From contig NZ_CP116615.1 of assembly GCF_024832785.1 (NCBI RefSeq), forward strand, positions 1,488,001 to 1,552,000: a DNA stretch of 64,000 nt, in the 5' to 3' direction. A model generated the notes under the pieces. That model had not been told where the DNA came from. It did no database searches and was given only the letters and a program-made list of their open reading frames with translations. Shown one piece after another: positions 56,492 to 64,000 of the stretch. Position numbers and translations under genes: made by a program. This DNA is from Fontisphaera persica. Its GTDB lineage: Bacteria; Verrucomicrobiota; Verrucomicrobiia; Limisphaerales; Fontisphaeraceae. Every line of letters starts with the position of its first letter. Position 1 is the first letter of the stretch.

Positions 56492-58207
56492 TCATATTTT
56501 CACGTCCACCCCGGTATCTCCAAGCTGTTCCCACCGCACCCCCCCGAGGGCGGGCACTTCGCGGCTGAGATGGTTAAATAACGCTTCCACGCTGGCAAAG
56601 CTGTTTTCGCCCGCCAGATTATGCGCCAGTTCGCCCAGCCATTCCATTTCGGGCCGCGCCTGCCCCGGCGGTTCCACCGCTTTCCAGAAACGCTGCCATC
56701 GTCCCTTGGCACTAATAAAACTTCCCCGTTTCTCGGCGTGGGCGCAGCCGGGCAACACATAATGCGCCCGCCGCGTGGTTTCGTTGGGCAGGATGTCGCT
56801 GACCACCAAGGTTTCCAGTTTGGCCAGCAATTCTGGACCCAACCCGCATCGGGTCACATCTTCGCCGATGACGATGAGCGTACGAATGGCGCCGGCGGCG
56901 ATACCCTCGGCCATACGCCGCATATTGGCGCCCATTTCATCGCCGCACAAGCCCATCAGCCGCACGCCGTTGCTGTTGGGATTTTTGTCGGCATGCACCA
57001 GCAAATAATCAGGTTGTCCCACGCGAGGAACGGCATCGGTGATGGCTCCCAGTTTATTGGCCAGCACCCGCAGCAGATACAACTCCTCCACCGTCTGCCG
57101 CGCCGAAATGACCATGGCGACCGACCCCGCCGGCGCCGCCCGCAAACGCCCGCTGATTTCGGGAATGACCTTCGACCAATCGGACTTTTGCCCTCCTGGC
57201 CCCAAGACCTCCCGCAACCGGTCGGGGCGTCCAATCCACTTGTAATTCAACCGTCCTGCATCGCACATCCAACATTTGTTTACCGCCATGTTTTCTCGGG
57301 GCGTGTACCGGTAAATGACGTTTTCGCGCGAGCTGATGATGATGTTGCAGCCCGTGCCGCAACTGGTGCAGATGCTTTTGGTCTCCTTCAAAAACCACAC
57401 CCGCATCTTGAACCGGAAGTCCTTGGAGGTCAGCGCCCCCACCGGGCATATGTCCACCGTGTTCAGGGTGTAATTATTATCAAACTGCCGCCCCGGATAC
57501 GCCGTCAAAGTGTTATAGCCACCCCGGTTGATGATTCCCAGCGCATCATCCCCCGCAATGTCCCGGGTGAAACGGATGCATCGCGTGCACAAGATGCACC
57601 GTTCATCATCCAGCATGATTCGTGGCCCCAAATCCACCTGCTTGGGCTTGTGCACCTTGGTTTCCCTAAAGGCACTTTCCGCACGCCCATGGTCCAGCGC
57701 ATATTCCTGCAATTTGCACTCGCCCGCCTGATCGCAAATGGGGCAATCCAGCGGATGATTAGCCAGCAAAAACTCCAATACAGATTCCCTCATCTGCTTG
57801 GTCGCCGGCGAACTGGGATAAATTTCCATCCCGGGTGAAATGGGCGTGGCACAAGCGATGGCGCCGCGGGGCGTGCCCGGCTCATACGGCAGGGTGGAAC
57901 GCTGGATGATGGGTTCTCCCTTATCGTTCAGCAACGGCTTGCGATCCGGCCCAATCATGGGCACGCCGAACTCCACCAGACACATCCGGCAATTGCCCGC
58001 CACTGGCAACAGGGGATGGTAACAATAGTGCGGCACTTCCACGCCTGCCAGCTTGCAGGCCTGCAACATGGTCGTCGGCACCAGCTTGCCCGTCCAATCC
58101 GGCATCAACCGCGGCACTTCCACCTCCCGGCCGTCCACCTTGATTTTAATCTTTTCCACGGTGGCAGGCGGTGGGGTGGCGCTCTGGTCTGGTTTGGCTT
58201 CCGGCAT
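56492..58207 (-). CDS. nuoG: NADH-quinone oxidoreductase subunit G, short form
   Basis: 571-aa iron-sulfur subunit of the peripheral arm. N-terminal [2Fe-2S] N1b: CYHPLLPVAGNCRMCLVEFG. His-containing [4Fe-4S] N5: HPLDCPICDQAGECKLQ. Then CILCTRCIRFTRDI (N4) and a further four-Cys set CTSCGTGCNI...CWMCDAGRLNYKW. The C-terminal molybdopterin-oxidoreductase-like part is cut to about 300 residues, against about 650 in E. coli (908 aa), but retains a clear end. Start ATG 58207 (MPEAKPDQ); a TTG at 58225 is an upstream alternative. 27 bp after nuoF. Confidence 0.93.
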   Translation of the reverse strand: MPEAKPDQSATPPPATVEKIKIKVDGREVEVPRLMPDWTGKLVPTTMLQACKLAGVEVPHYCYHPLLPVAGNCRMCLVEFGVPMIGPDRKPLLNDKGEPIIQRSTLPYEPGTPRGAIACATPISPGMEIYPSSPATKQMRESVLEFLLANHPLDCPICDQAGECKLQEYALDHGRAESAFRETKVHKPKQVDLGPRIMLDDERCILCTRCIRFTRDIAGDDALGIINRGGYNTLTAYPGRQFDNNYTLNTVDICPVGALTSKDFRFKMRVWFLKETKSICTSCGTGCNIIISSRENVIYRYTPRENMAVNKCWMCDAGRLNYKWIGRPDRLREVLGPGGQKSDWSKVIPEISGRLRAAPAGSVAMVISARQTVEELYLLRVLANKLGAITDAVPRVGQPDYLLVHADKNPNSNGVRLMGLCGDEMGANMRRMAEGIAAGAIRTLIVIGEDVTRCGLGPELLAKLETLVVSDILPNETTRRAHYVLPGCAHAEKRGSFISAKGRWQRFWKAVEPPGQARPEMEWLGELAHNLAGENSFASVEALFNHLSREVPALGGVRWEQLGDTGVDVKI

Positions 58208-58234
58208 AGGATGAAATCCGTCCAATGGTCTGCG

Positions 58235-59614
58235 CTACGAGTTCTTCGGGGCCGGGCCGCCGCCGCGTGCCTCAAAATCCTCGCGGAACTTGCTTACAAA
58301 ACTCAGCACCGGCCAGGAACAGGCCTCGCCAAAGGCACACACCGTCCGCCCCTGGATGTTTTGCGCCAGATGCAGCAATTGAGCCGGGTCACCTGCCCGG
58401 CCGCGTCCTGTATCCATGCGATGCAATATTTTACTCATCCACAAGGCCCCTTCCCGGCAGGGGGTGCACTGGCCACAACTCTCATGCGCGTAAAACTCCG
58501 CCAGATTTGCCAGCGCCGCCACCATGTCCGCCGTGTCATCCATCACAATGATGGCCCCGGAGCCGGACATGCTGCCCGCCGCCGCAATGGTGTCAAAATC
58601 GTAGGGCAAATCCAGCAAATCCATCTCTTGCACGCTGGTACTGCCATCCGGACGTTTCCGCCGGAGGGTAATTTTTTCTCCGGCCTTGAAGACTTTGGCC
58701 GATGACCCACCCGGTATGACTGCCTTCAGGGTGCGGCCGGGCCGCAAACCCTGCCCGAAGTTTTCATGAAAAATCAGTTCTCCCAGCGTCACCTTGCCCA
58801 CCTCAATCTCATAATATCCCGGCCGGCGCACGTGCCCGCTCAAACTGACTATCCGCGTGCCGGTGTTATTCGGCGTGCCCAGCCGAGCATAAGCCGCTCC
58901 GCCCATCTCCACGATGTGCTTGACGGCACACAACGTCTCCACATTGTTGACAATGGTGGGGCATTGATACAACCCCAACACGGCCGGAAAATAGGGCGGT
59001 TTGATGCGCGGGTACGGACGCTTGCCCTCCAGCGACTCAATCAAGCCGGTTTCTTCCCCGCAAATATAGGCTCCCGCACCCCGATGCACATAAATCTCCA
59101 AATCATAGCCACTGCCCAGGATGTTTTGCCCCAAGTACCCTGCCGCCCGCGCCTCCGCCAGGGCCCGGTTCAGGATTTTGGCCCCTTCGGCGAATTCGCC
59201 GCGGATGTAAATAAACGCCAGATGCACATCATTGGCGTAGGAGGAAATGATCATCCCCTCTATCAGTTGATGGGGATCCTTGTAAATGATCTGCCGGTCC
59301 TTGAAGGTTCCCGGCTCCGATTCATCTGCATTGCAGATCAAATAAATCGGTTTTCCGCTTTTGCGGTCCACAAAGGACCACTTCAGTCCGCACGAGAAAC
59401 CGGCCCCGCCACGCCCCCGCAGCCCTGACAGCATGACCTCCTTGCGGATTTGCTCCGGTCCGGACTCTGTCTTGCCTTCAGCGGTCGTTACCGGCTTCAG
59501 CGCCACCGCTTTCCGCAACGTCTGGTAACCCCCATGCCGCACGTAGCATTCCAAATCCGGTGTATAACCGGCCTGGTCCACATGCTTCAAAATCATCCGA
59601 TACTCTTGCGGCAT
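58235..59614 (-). CDS. nuoF: NADH-quinone oxidoreductase subunit F
   Basis: 459-aa NADH-oxidising flavoprotein. NADH site GLRGRGGAGFSCGLKWSFV. FMN site: GAGAYICGEETGLIESLEGKRP. The [4Fe-4S] N3 is ESCGQCTPCREGALW. ATG 59614 chosen over a TTG at 59629. It heads the operon nuoFGHIJKLMN. No nuoE, nuoD, nuoC, nuoB or nuoA lies upstream; the next feature is a tRNA gene on the opposite strand. Confidence 0.96.
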   Translation of the reverse strand: MPQEYRMILKHVDQAGYTPDLECYVRHGGYQTLRKAVALKPVTTAEGKTESGPEQIRKEVMLSGLRGRGGAGFSCGLKWSFVDRKSGKPIYLICNADESEPGTFKDRQIIYKDPHQLIEGMIISSYANDVHLAFIYIRGEFAEGAKILNRALAEARAAGYLGQNILGSGYDLEIYVHRGAGAYICGEETGLIESLEGKRPYPRIKPPYFPAVLGLYQCPTIVNNVETLCAVKHIVEMGGAAYARLGTPNNTGTRIVSLSGHVRRPGYYEIEVGKVTLGELIFHENFGQGLRPGRTLKAVIPGGSSAKVFKAGEKITLRRKRPDGSTSVQEMDLLDLPYDFDTIAAAGSMSGSGAIIVMDDTADMVAALANLAEFYAHESCGQCTPCREGALWMSKILHRMDTGRGRAGDPAQLLHLAQNIQGRTVCAFGEACSWPVLSFVSKFREDFEARGGGPAPKNS

Positions 59615-59698
59615 ATCATTATATCCCAATACCCGCCCGCCGCTGAAATCCGCGGCTTGACTCCGGTCACAAAATCCTTAACTTGCTCTCACGTGCAC

Positions 59699-59772
59699 TG
59701 CCCGATGGTGTAACGGTAGCACAGCAGACTCTGGATCTGTTTGTCATGGTTCAAATCCATGTCGGGCAGCCA
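59699..59772 (+). tRNA. tRNA-Gln (anticodon CTG), CCA encoded
   Basis: Cloverleaf by eye. Acceptor TGCCCGA (59699-59705) pairs with TCGGGCA (59762-59768), discriminator G and genomic CCA at 59770-59772. D-arm GTGTAACGGTAGCAC. Anticodon stem GCAGA/TCTGT with loop CTCTGGA, anticodon CTG, decoding CAG. T-arm ATGGTTCAAATCCAT. It lies between nuoF (-) and a GH5-like gene (-) but on the plus strand. Confidence 0.93.
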
Positions 59773-59986
59773 AATCTTTCCGATTACCCCCAACTTTCCG
59801 CACGCCTTGCCTGTTTGAGACAAAATCATTCGTTGCGTTCAGGTTTGGGTTGGACCTTTTAAGCCGCCCCATTCACCGGCACTGCACGCCCCAAGTAAAG
59901 ATTTTCAGCCGCACAAAGTCAAATCTGTCCTCGACGCCACGCGGTTGGCCGGTTTGCTGGGGCCCAGCCCAGCCTGTGCCGCGCCT

Positions 59987-61429
59987 TCACTTCCTCAGGA
60001 TTCTTACCACCAAAGATCTCTGGAAGGGCGGCAGCACCAATTCCCCCCCTGTTTTCACTTCCACCGCCTGCGTCTGATTCTTCCAGGGGTCATAGGCTGA
60101 GGCCCGTGCCACGCCGGAAATCTTGAACGGCTGCATTGATAGACGAAAATCCCGAACCTCCGGAGGCGCCTGTCCCTGCTGCAACTCCGTCTGCCAGGTG
60201 GCGCGTCCATCCCGGCACCACAGCAACACCTCCCGGCGCCCCACCAAGGCATAGACACGCAATGGTCCGACCTCCACTAGTTGAGGTTCAAAGCCTTCCG
60301 CCGGCGGGTCCACTCCCTTCACCGCCTCGGCAAACCGGCCAAAATGAAACCACAAATGGTTGCGGGCCACATAACTGTCCCAGTGCCAGATGTGCCCCGG
60401 CCCGGCGGCGCCCGCAAAAAATGGCGCAAACAAAACATCGTGCAAAATTACTCCGTTCGTGTCCGCCCCATACAACTTGAACGGCCCGCTGTGATTAGGC
60501 TCCACCGCCCCGCTCTCTGCCAACAGCACCGGTTTGCCCGGTTTTACCGCCAGCAACTCCCGCACCGCATCAGCCGCCAGCACATCCACCGGCCCGTGAC
60601 ATACGGTCAACCTCGCCCCTAAATCCAGATACCGATGCACTTGTGCCACATCATTGCCCGGCATCAGCGCCAGCCGCCGGTAATGGGCCCTCACCCCATC
60701 CGTATCGAAGCTACCCAAGCTTTGCATGCAGAGGTTGGAGGGAAAAGCCCGATGCAAATGGGGCAACATGACTTCCGTCCACGCCATGTAATCCCCGGCA
60801 CGAATGGCATTCATTTCATTCCACAACTCCCACCCAAACACATAAGGATGCGTCCCGAAGCGCCGCCCATACCATCCGATTTTTTCCTGGAACTGCCGCC
60901 GACCCGCCTCGCCGTCGAAGAAGTGCGCCGTGTTGGTCGCCGGCCCGCCATTTTGCGCCAGATGCAGCGGTTTGGCCGCCCACCTTTGGGTCCCCTCCCC
61001 CAAATGGCGGAAGTGCTCCATGCACATTTTCACCCGGATGCCTCGCGCCGCGGCGTGCGCCAGCAATTCATCAATCCGCCTGGCTTTCTCCTCGTCATAC
61101 TCCCCACTGCGGACGTGCTCCACATCAAAATACGGATTGCTGAGCCATACGCGGATGAAATTGCCGCCTTGTTTGGCCAACTCATCCATCCACTCCGCCA
61201 TTCCCTCAAAGCGATTGCCCGGCGGGGCAATCATGTTGAGGCCAATGGGAATGTAGGGCGTGCCATCGGTCAGTTCAAAGTATCGCGCATCGCGGGGGCT
61301 TACCCGCACCAAAGCCGCCGCCGGGGCGGCCGCCCGGCTGAATTCGGGAGCAAGTAAGACCACGAAAACCCACGTCCTCCACAAAACAGGAAGCAAAGAG
61401 TGAAGCAACTGGCGTGATAAGATAATCAT
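59987..61429 (-). CDS. Secreted GH5-like (cellulase/mannanase clan GH-A) hydrolase
   Basis: 480-aa exported protein. Signal peptide about residues 9-34 (LHSLLPVLWRTWVFVVLLAP...AAA). GH-A barrel landmarks: ELTDGTPYIPIGLNM, GGNFIRVWLSNPYF, RVKMCMEHFRHL, FGWELWNEMNAI (acid/base Glu 205), DVAQVHRYLD and PVLLAESGAVE (nucleophile Glu 305). The C-terminal 110 residues form an appended beta domain (VGRREVLLWCRDG... VELKTGGELVLPPFQRSLVVRI). It is likely to cut beta-mannan, beta-glucan or a similar glycan outside the cell. The start at 61429 is chosen ahead of the signal; the upstream open frame runs into the divergent gene. 88 bp of shared promoter separates it from the BNR-repeat gene. Confidence 0.85.
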   Translation of the reverse strand: MIILSRQLLHSLLPVLWRTWVFVVLLAPEFSRAAAPAAALVRVSPRDARYFELTDGTPYIPIGLNMIAPPGNRFEGMAEWMDELAKQGGNFIRVWLSNPYFDVEHVRSGEYDEEKARRIDELLAHAAARGIRVKMCMEHFRHLGEGTQRWAAKPLHLAQNGGPATNTAHFFDGEAGRRQFQEKIGWYGRRFGTHPYVFGWELWNEMNAIRAGDYMAWTEVMLPHLHRAFPSNLCMQSLGSFDTDGVRAHYRRLALMPGNDVAQVHRYLDLGARLTVCHGPVDVLAADAVRELLAVKPGKPVLLAESGAVEPNHSGPFKLYGADTNGVILHDVLFAPFFAGAAGPGHIWHWDSYVARNHLWFHFGRFAEAVKGVDPPAEGFEPQLVEVGPLRVYALVGRREVLLWCRDGRATWQTELQQGQAPPEVRDFRLSMQPFKISGVARASAYDPWKNQTQAVEVKTGGELVLPPFQRSLVVRILRK

Positions 61430-61517
61430 GATGCGAGGATGCCATAAGCCGCCACACAGCACAACCTCATCCAAAAGCAGTTTGGCTTCAACCGGGAACC
61501 GGTTTAGCATCGGGAAT

Positions 61518-62516
61518 ATGCAACGAATGGGAGCAGCGGTACTGGGTCTGCTATTGATGACCCTGGCGTCCGGCAAGGCCTCCACGGCGGCACCGCCCTT
61601 GGAGCTTGGTCGAGGAGCCTGGGGACGGCTGGAACGTTTGGATGACCAGCGCTGGTTGATGGTGGTGACACGTTTTTCAACCCAAGAGCCGAGCCGTCTG
61701 GAGGTACTGCTGAGCACAAACGCATGTCGTGCCTGGCAACACGTCACGGATTTGCGCGAGCCGGGACGCAAATTCGACAATGGCCATCTCTTGCGCCTGC
61801 CCAACGGCAATCTTCTGTTGACCGGCCGCTCCCTGGTGGATGGCCAATCCTATCATTTGCCGGTGTACGCCAGCGCTCAGGGCGGCCGGGCGTGGCAACG
61901 CCTCAGCAACATTGATGCGATAGAAGGTAACGCAGCCGCGCAAAAAAGAGGCTTGTGGGAGCCGTTTTTATTCCTGCTGCCTGATGGCCGGGTGAGTGTG
62001 ATTTACTCCAGCGAAAAACACGAGGGTTACAGTCAGATTCTGTCGCAAAAAACCTCGCAGGACGGCGGTCATACCTGGGGAGCAGAGCGTCACATCGTCG
62101 AAGAACCAAGGGGCGGCAAATTGCGCCCTGGCATGGGCGTGGTCAGCCGGTTGGCGGACGGCCGCTATTTTCTGGTGTACGAGGTGGTGGGGTTGGGCCG
62201 CGGGCTGGTGCATTACAAAATCTCCCCTGATGGCGAACAATGGCCCGGCGGATTAGGCACGCCCATTGAAGGACATGAAGCGGCACCGTATGTCATCACC
62301 TTGAGCGATGGACGGCTGCTGTTGACGTCCTGTCAGAATACTTTGTCTATAAGTGAAGACACAGGACGCACCTGGCAACGCGTTGGACGCGAAACCTGGC
62401 CCGTCTCTTTTCGTTATACCTGGCCGGCTTTGTATGAAATTGCTCCCGGAGAAGTGTTGGCCGTGCGCTCCGAAGGCATGATCAGATTGCGATGGATCAC
62501 TCTGCCCACCCGATAA
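61518..62516 (+). CDS. Secreted BNR/Asp-box repeat protein, sialidase-like propeller
   Basis: 332-aa protein with a signal peptide (RMGAAVLGLLLMTLASGKASTA). Six-blade propeller fold with degenerate Asp-boxes: STNACRAW, SAQGGRAW, SQDGGHTWG, SEDTGRTWQ, and a SPDGEQWPG variant. The catalytic Arg triad and the nucleophilic Tyr of true sialidases cannot be confirmed, so exo-alpha-sialidase activity is not certain. Such proteins also act as glycan-binding or rhamnosidase-like enzymes. Start ATG 61518; the longer frame from 61428 lies over the divergent promoter. Shares the 88-bp gap with the GH5-like gene. Confidence 0.78.
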   Translation: MQRMGAAVLGLLLMTLASGKASTAAPPLELGRGAWGRLERLDDQRWLMVVTRFSTQEPSRLEVLLSTNACRAWQHVTDLREPGRKFDNGHLLRLPNGNLLLTGRSLVDGQSYHLPVYASAQGGRAWQRLSNIDAIEGNAAAQKRGLWEPFLFLLPDGRVSVIYSSEKHEGYSQILSQKTSQDGGHTWGAERHIVEEPRGGKLRPGMGVVSRLADGRYFLVYEVVGLGRGLVHYKISPDGEQWPGGLGTPIEGHEAAPYVITLSDGRLLLTSCQNTLSISEDTGRTWQRVGRETWPVSFRYTWPALYEIAPGEVLAVRSEGMIRLRWITLPTR

Positions 62517-62774
62517 CGCCGACAGCATGAGGGAGACATTACAGGAATCATCTACCACCTTGGGAATGCGATGGGGCGCGTCAAAATTAGTCCCCCAAAA
62601 TACCCATGGCGCCAACGTATTGCCGCAGCCATTAAACTTGCCCAACCGGTATCAACTACCGGCCCCTCAAGCCGGAAAACGACCAGGGTGAGAGGTTGAC
62701 TTCCAGGAAAGAATGCGTCCTTCGAGAGATTCCGCACTCGACACCCCACCCGGCAACCAGATAATGAAAATCGC
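62517..62774. other. Intergenic, no recognised feature
   Basis: 258 bp ahead of the cdsA-dxr operon. It presumably contains the promoter, but no convincing -35/-10 pair, RNA or short gene is visible. Confidence 0.4.
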
Positions 62775-63698
62775 ATGGCAGATGCGATAACCAGCCCGCC
62801 AGGGCTTTCCAAGCGGGCCATATTTTTGCGCCGACTGGGCAGTTCCGTGGTGCTCTGGAGCACCATCATTGCCGCCTTGTTCTCGGGCATCCCGTGGCTT
62901 TCAGACGCAGTAGTGGTACTGCTCCTGGGGCTTCTGGCCGTGACCGGCCAATGGGAATTTTACGGCATGGTGGGGCGCCGGCCATTGGTCTGCTTCCGTG
63001 GCTGGGGAATTGTCTGTGGGTTGTTTCTTATTGTGGGCACCTTTGTCTTCCTCCAAGCCGAGCGGCATTTGTACGTGCGTTATCCGGCCGGGGCGGTCAA
63101 TGACTTTGAAGTCGGTTTTCTTATTCTTTTCGTGCTGGGCCTGTGCCTGCGCCAGCTTACGGCAAAGGAAAACCCCCATGGTCTCACGGCCATTGCCACC
63201 ACCCTCCTGGGTCTGATGTATGTGCCGTGGCTTCTCAATTTCATTCAGAAAATCATTTATTTCCCCGGCGTGGACGGCCGTTATTACGTCCTTTATTTCA
63301 TCGTGGTGACCAAATTGAGCGACATCGGCGCCTACAGCGTGGGGTCGCTGATTGGCCGGCACAAGATGATTCCACGCATCAGTCCCGGCAAAACGTGGGA
63401 GGGTCTGGGTGGCGCACTGCTCTTCAGCCTGCTGGGCAGTGTGCTCTGGGTGGCTCTGGCCCCCCAAACCATCAGCGGCATGACGCTGGGGCATGCCCTG
63501 GCGCTGGGGCTCTTGCTGGGCGCCGCCGCCGTCGTCGGCGATTTGATTGAATCCCTGTTCAAGCGCGAGGTGGGGTTGAAAGACTCCGGACGATTATTTC
63601 CGGGCATTGGGGGGATACTGGATTTATTGGACAGTTTGCTGTTTAATGCGCCATTGATGTATATCTATTTAAGATACATCTTGCGATTGGGTGAATAA
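62775..63698 (+). CDS. cdsA: Phosphatidate cytidylyltransferase
   Basis: 307-aa polytopic membrane enzyme making CDP-diacylglycerol from phosphatidic acid and CTP. About eight TM helices. The family motif is GRHKMIPRISPGKTWEGLGG (residues about 195-214). The C-terminal signature is VVGDLIESLFKREVGLKDSGRLFPGIGGILDLLDSLLFNAP. In most bacteria the latter reads PGHGGxLDRxD; here His is Ile and Arg is Leu (PGIGGILDLLD), the form I associate with Chlamydia and Verrucomicrobia. Co-transcribed with dxr (15 bp gap), a common membrane/isoprenoid gene pairing. Confidence 0.94.
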   Translation: MADAITSPPGLSKRAIFLRRLGSSVVLWSTIIAALFSGIPWLSDAVVVLLLGLLAVTGQWEFYGMVGRRPLVCFRGWGIVCGLFLIVGTFVFLQAERHLYVRYPAGAVNDFEVGFLILFVLGLCLRQLTAKENPHGLTAIATTLLGLMYVPWLLNFIQKIIYFPGVDGRYYVLYFIVVTKLSDIGAYSVGSLIGRHKMIPRISPGKTWEGLGGALLFSLLGSVLWVALAPQTISGMTLGHALALGLLLGAAAVVGDLIESLFKREVGLKDSGRLFPGIGGILDLLDSLLFNAPLMYIYLRYILRLGE

Positions 63699-63713
63699 CG
63701 TCGGGAATCTTTC

Positions 63714-64000
63714 ATGAAACGGGTGGTATTATTGGGGAGCACGGGTTCCATCGGCACCAGCACCTTGAAGGTGGCGGATGATTTGCCAGAGCACTTGCGC
63801 ATCGTCGCCCTGGCTGCCGGTAACAATGTGGAATTGTTGAGGGAGCAGGTCCAGCGCTACCAGCCGCTGGCCGTCTCGGTGGCCGACCCCGGCAAGGCCG
63901 CCGCTTTACGCTCCACCCTGCCCATGCCCGTGCATTCCGGGGTGGAAGGATTGGTCAAACTGGCCACCCTGCCGGAAGCCGATATTGTCTTGATTGCCAT
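63714..64000 (+). CDS. dxr: 1-deoxy-D-xylulose 5-phosphate reductoisomerase, 3' partial
   Basis: First 95 codons of Dxr, the second step of the MEP isoprenoid pathway. The NADPH-binding motif LLGSTGSIGTSTLKV is at the N-terminus, followed by AAGNNVELLREQVQRYQPLAVSVAD. The gene runs off the window end at 64000. It overlaps no other gene and directly follows cdsA. Confidence 0.94.
   Translation, partial: MKRVVLLGSTGSIGTSTLKVADDLPEHLRIVALAAGNNVELLREQVQRYQPLAVSVADPGKAAALRSTLPMPVHSGVEGLVKLATLPEADIVLIA

Overview
The window reads as a contiguous, gene-dense (roughly 58-60% G+C by eye) chromosomal segment from a free-living, respiring, carbohydrate-using bacterium. The gene set points to the PVC group, most likely Verrucomicrobiota. 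It includes a three-subunit b558-type succinate dehydrogenase, an MglA/Roadblock polarity-type operon, a PilB-PilT-PilB-PilC cluster, a CdsA with a chlamydia/verrucomicrobia-like signature (PGIGGILDLLDS), several secreted glycoside hydrolases, and PAS proteins ending in a CxxC...CxxC tail. This placement is inference from gene content; no rRNA or other marker is present. I see no phage, insertion sequence or CRISPR array.

Layout. 1-4395: end of a HAD phosphatase gene, then sdhCAB. 4517-8956 (-): zwf and a CHASE8-like/HAMP/PAS/PAS hybrid histidine kinase. 9205-12874 (+): HIT protein, secreted GH43/32-like five-blade hydrolase, and a YdbS/YdbT-like bPH2 membrane pair. 13137-18157 (+): SNF2 helicase, aroK, queG. 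18200-18547: gene debris, including the C-terminal tail of a sodium:solute symporter. 18548-21703 (-): a compact three-gene operon made of a Pro/Ala-rich Roadblock protein with a duplicated unknown domain, an MglA-type GTPase, and a Roadblock protein fused to two CDGSH iron-sulfur motifs. 21977-23676 (+): pyrK-pyrD. 23798-25758 (-): GST-like protein and PIN-PhoH. 26008-29651: EEP nuclease, MBL-fold hydrolase, HAD phosphatase, SIS-domain protein. 29738-33023 (-): GspC/PulC-like protein, then a GH5-GH16 glucanase pair. 33254-39321: small WWF-motif protein, gltA, ptsI, CHASE/PAS sensor, small lysine-rich protein. 39663-45639 (+): pilB-like, pilT, pilB-like, pilC. 45828-48835 (+): ROK kinase, GH172/DUF2961 protein, secreted thioredoxin, then a strong bidirectional terminator. 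48956-59614 (-): nuoFGHIJKLMN. 59699-59772 (+): tRNA-Gln(CTG). 59987-62516: divergent secreted GH5-like hydrolase and BNR-repeat protein. 62775-64000 (+): cdsA and the start of dxr.

How the genes fit together. The core is aerobic or anaerobic respiration (complex I arm, succinate dehydrogenase, citrate synthase, G6PDH) fed by hydrolysis of external polysaccharides (GH5, GH16, GH43-like, GH172, BNR protein) and by hexose phosphorylation (ROK). Surface behaviour is represented by type IV pilus/type II secretion motors and by the MglA/Roadblock operon; an MglA-Roadblock module could position such motors, but no physical link to them is visible.

The most promising candidate for something undescribed is the 18548-21703 operon, in which a polarity-type small GTPase is flanked by two unlike Roadblock proteins, one carrying a CDGSH iron-sulfur pair and the other a repeated uncharacterised domain separated by polyproline.
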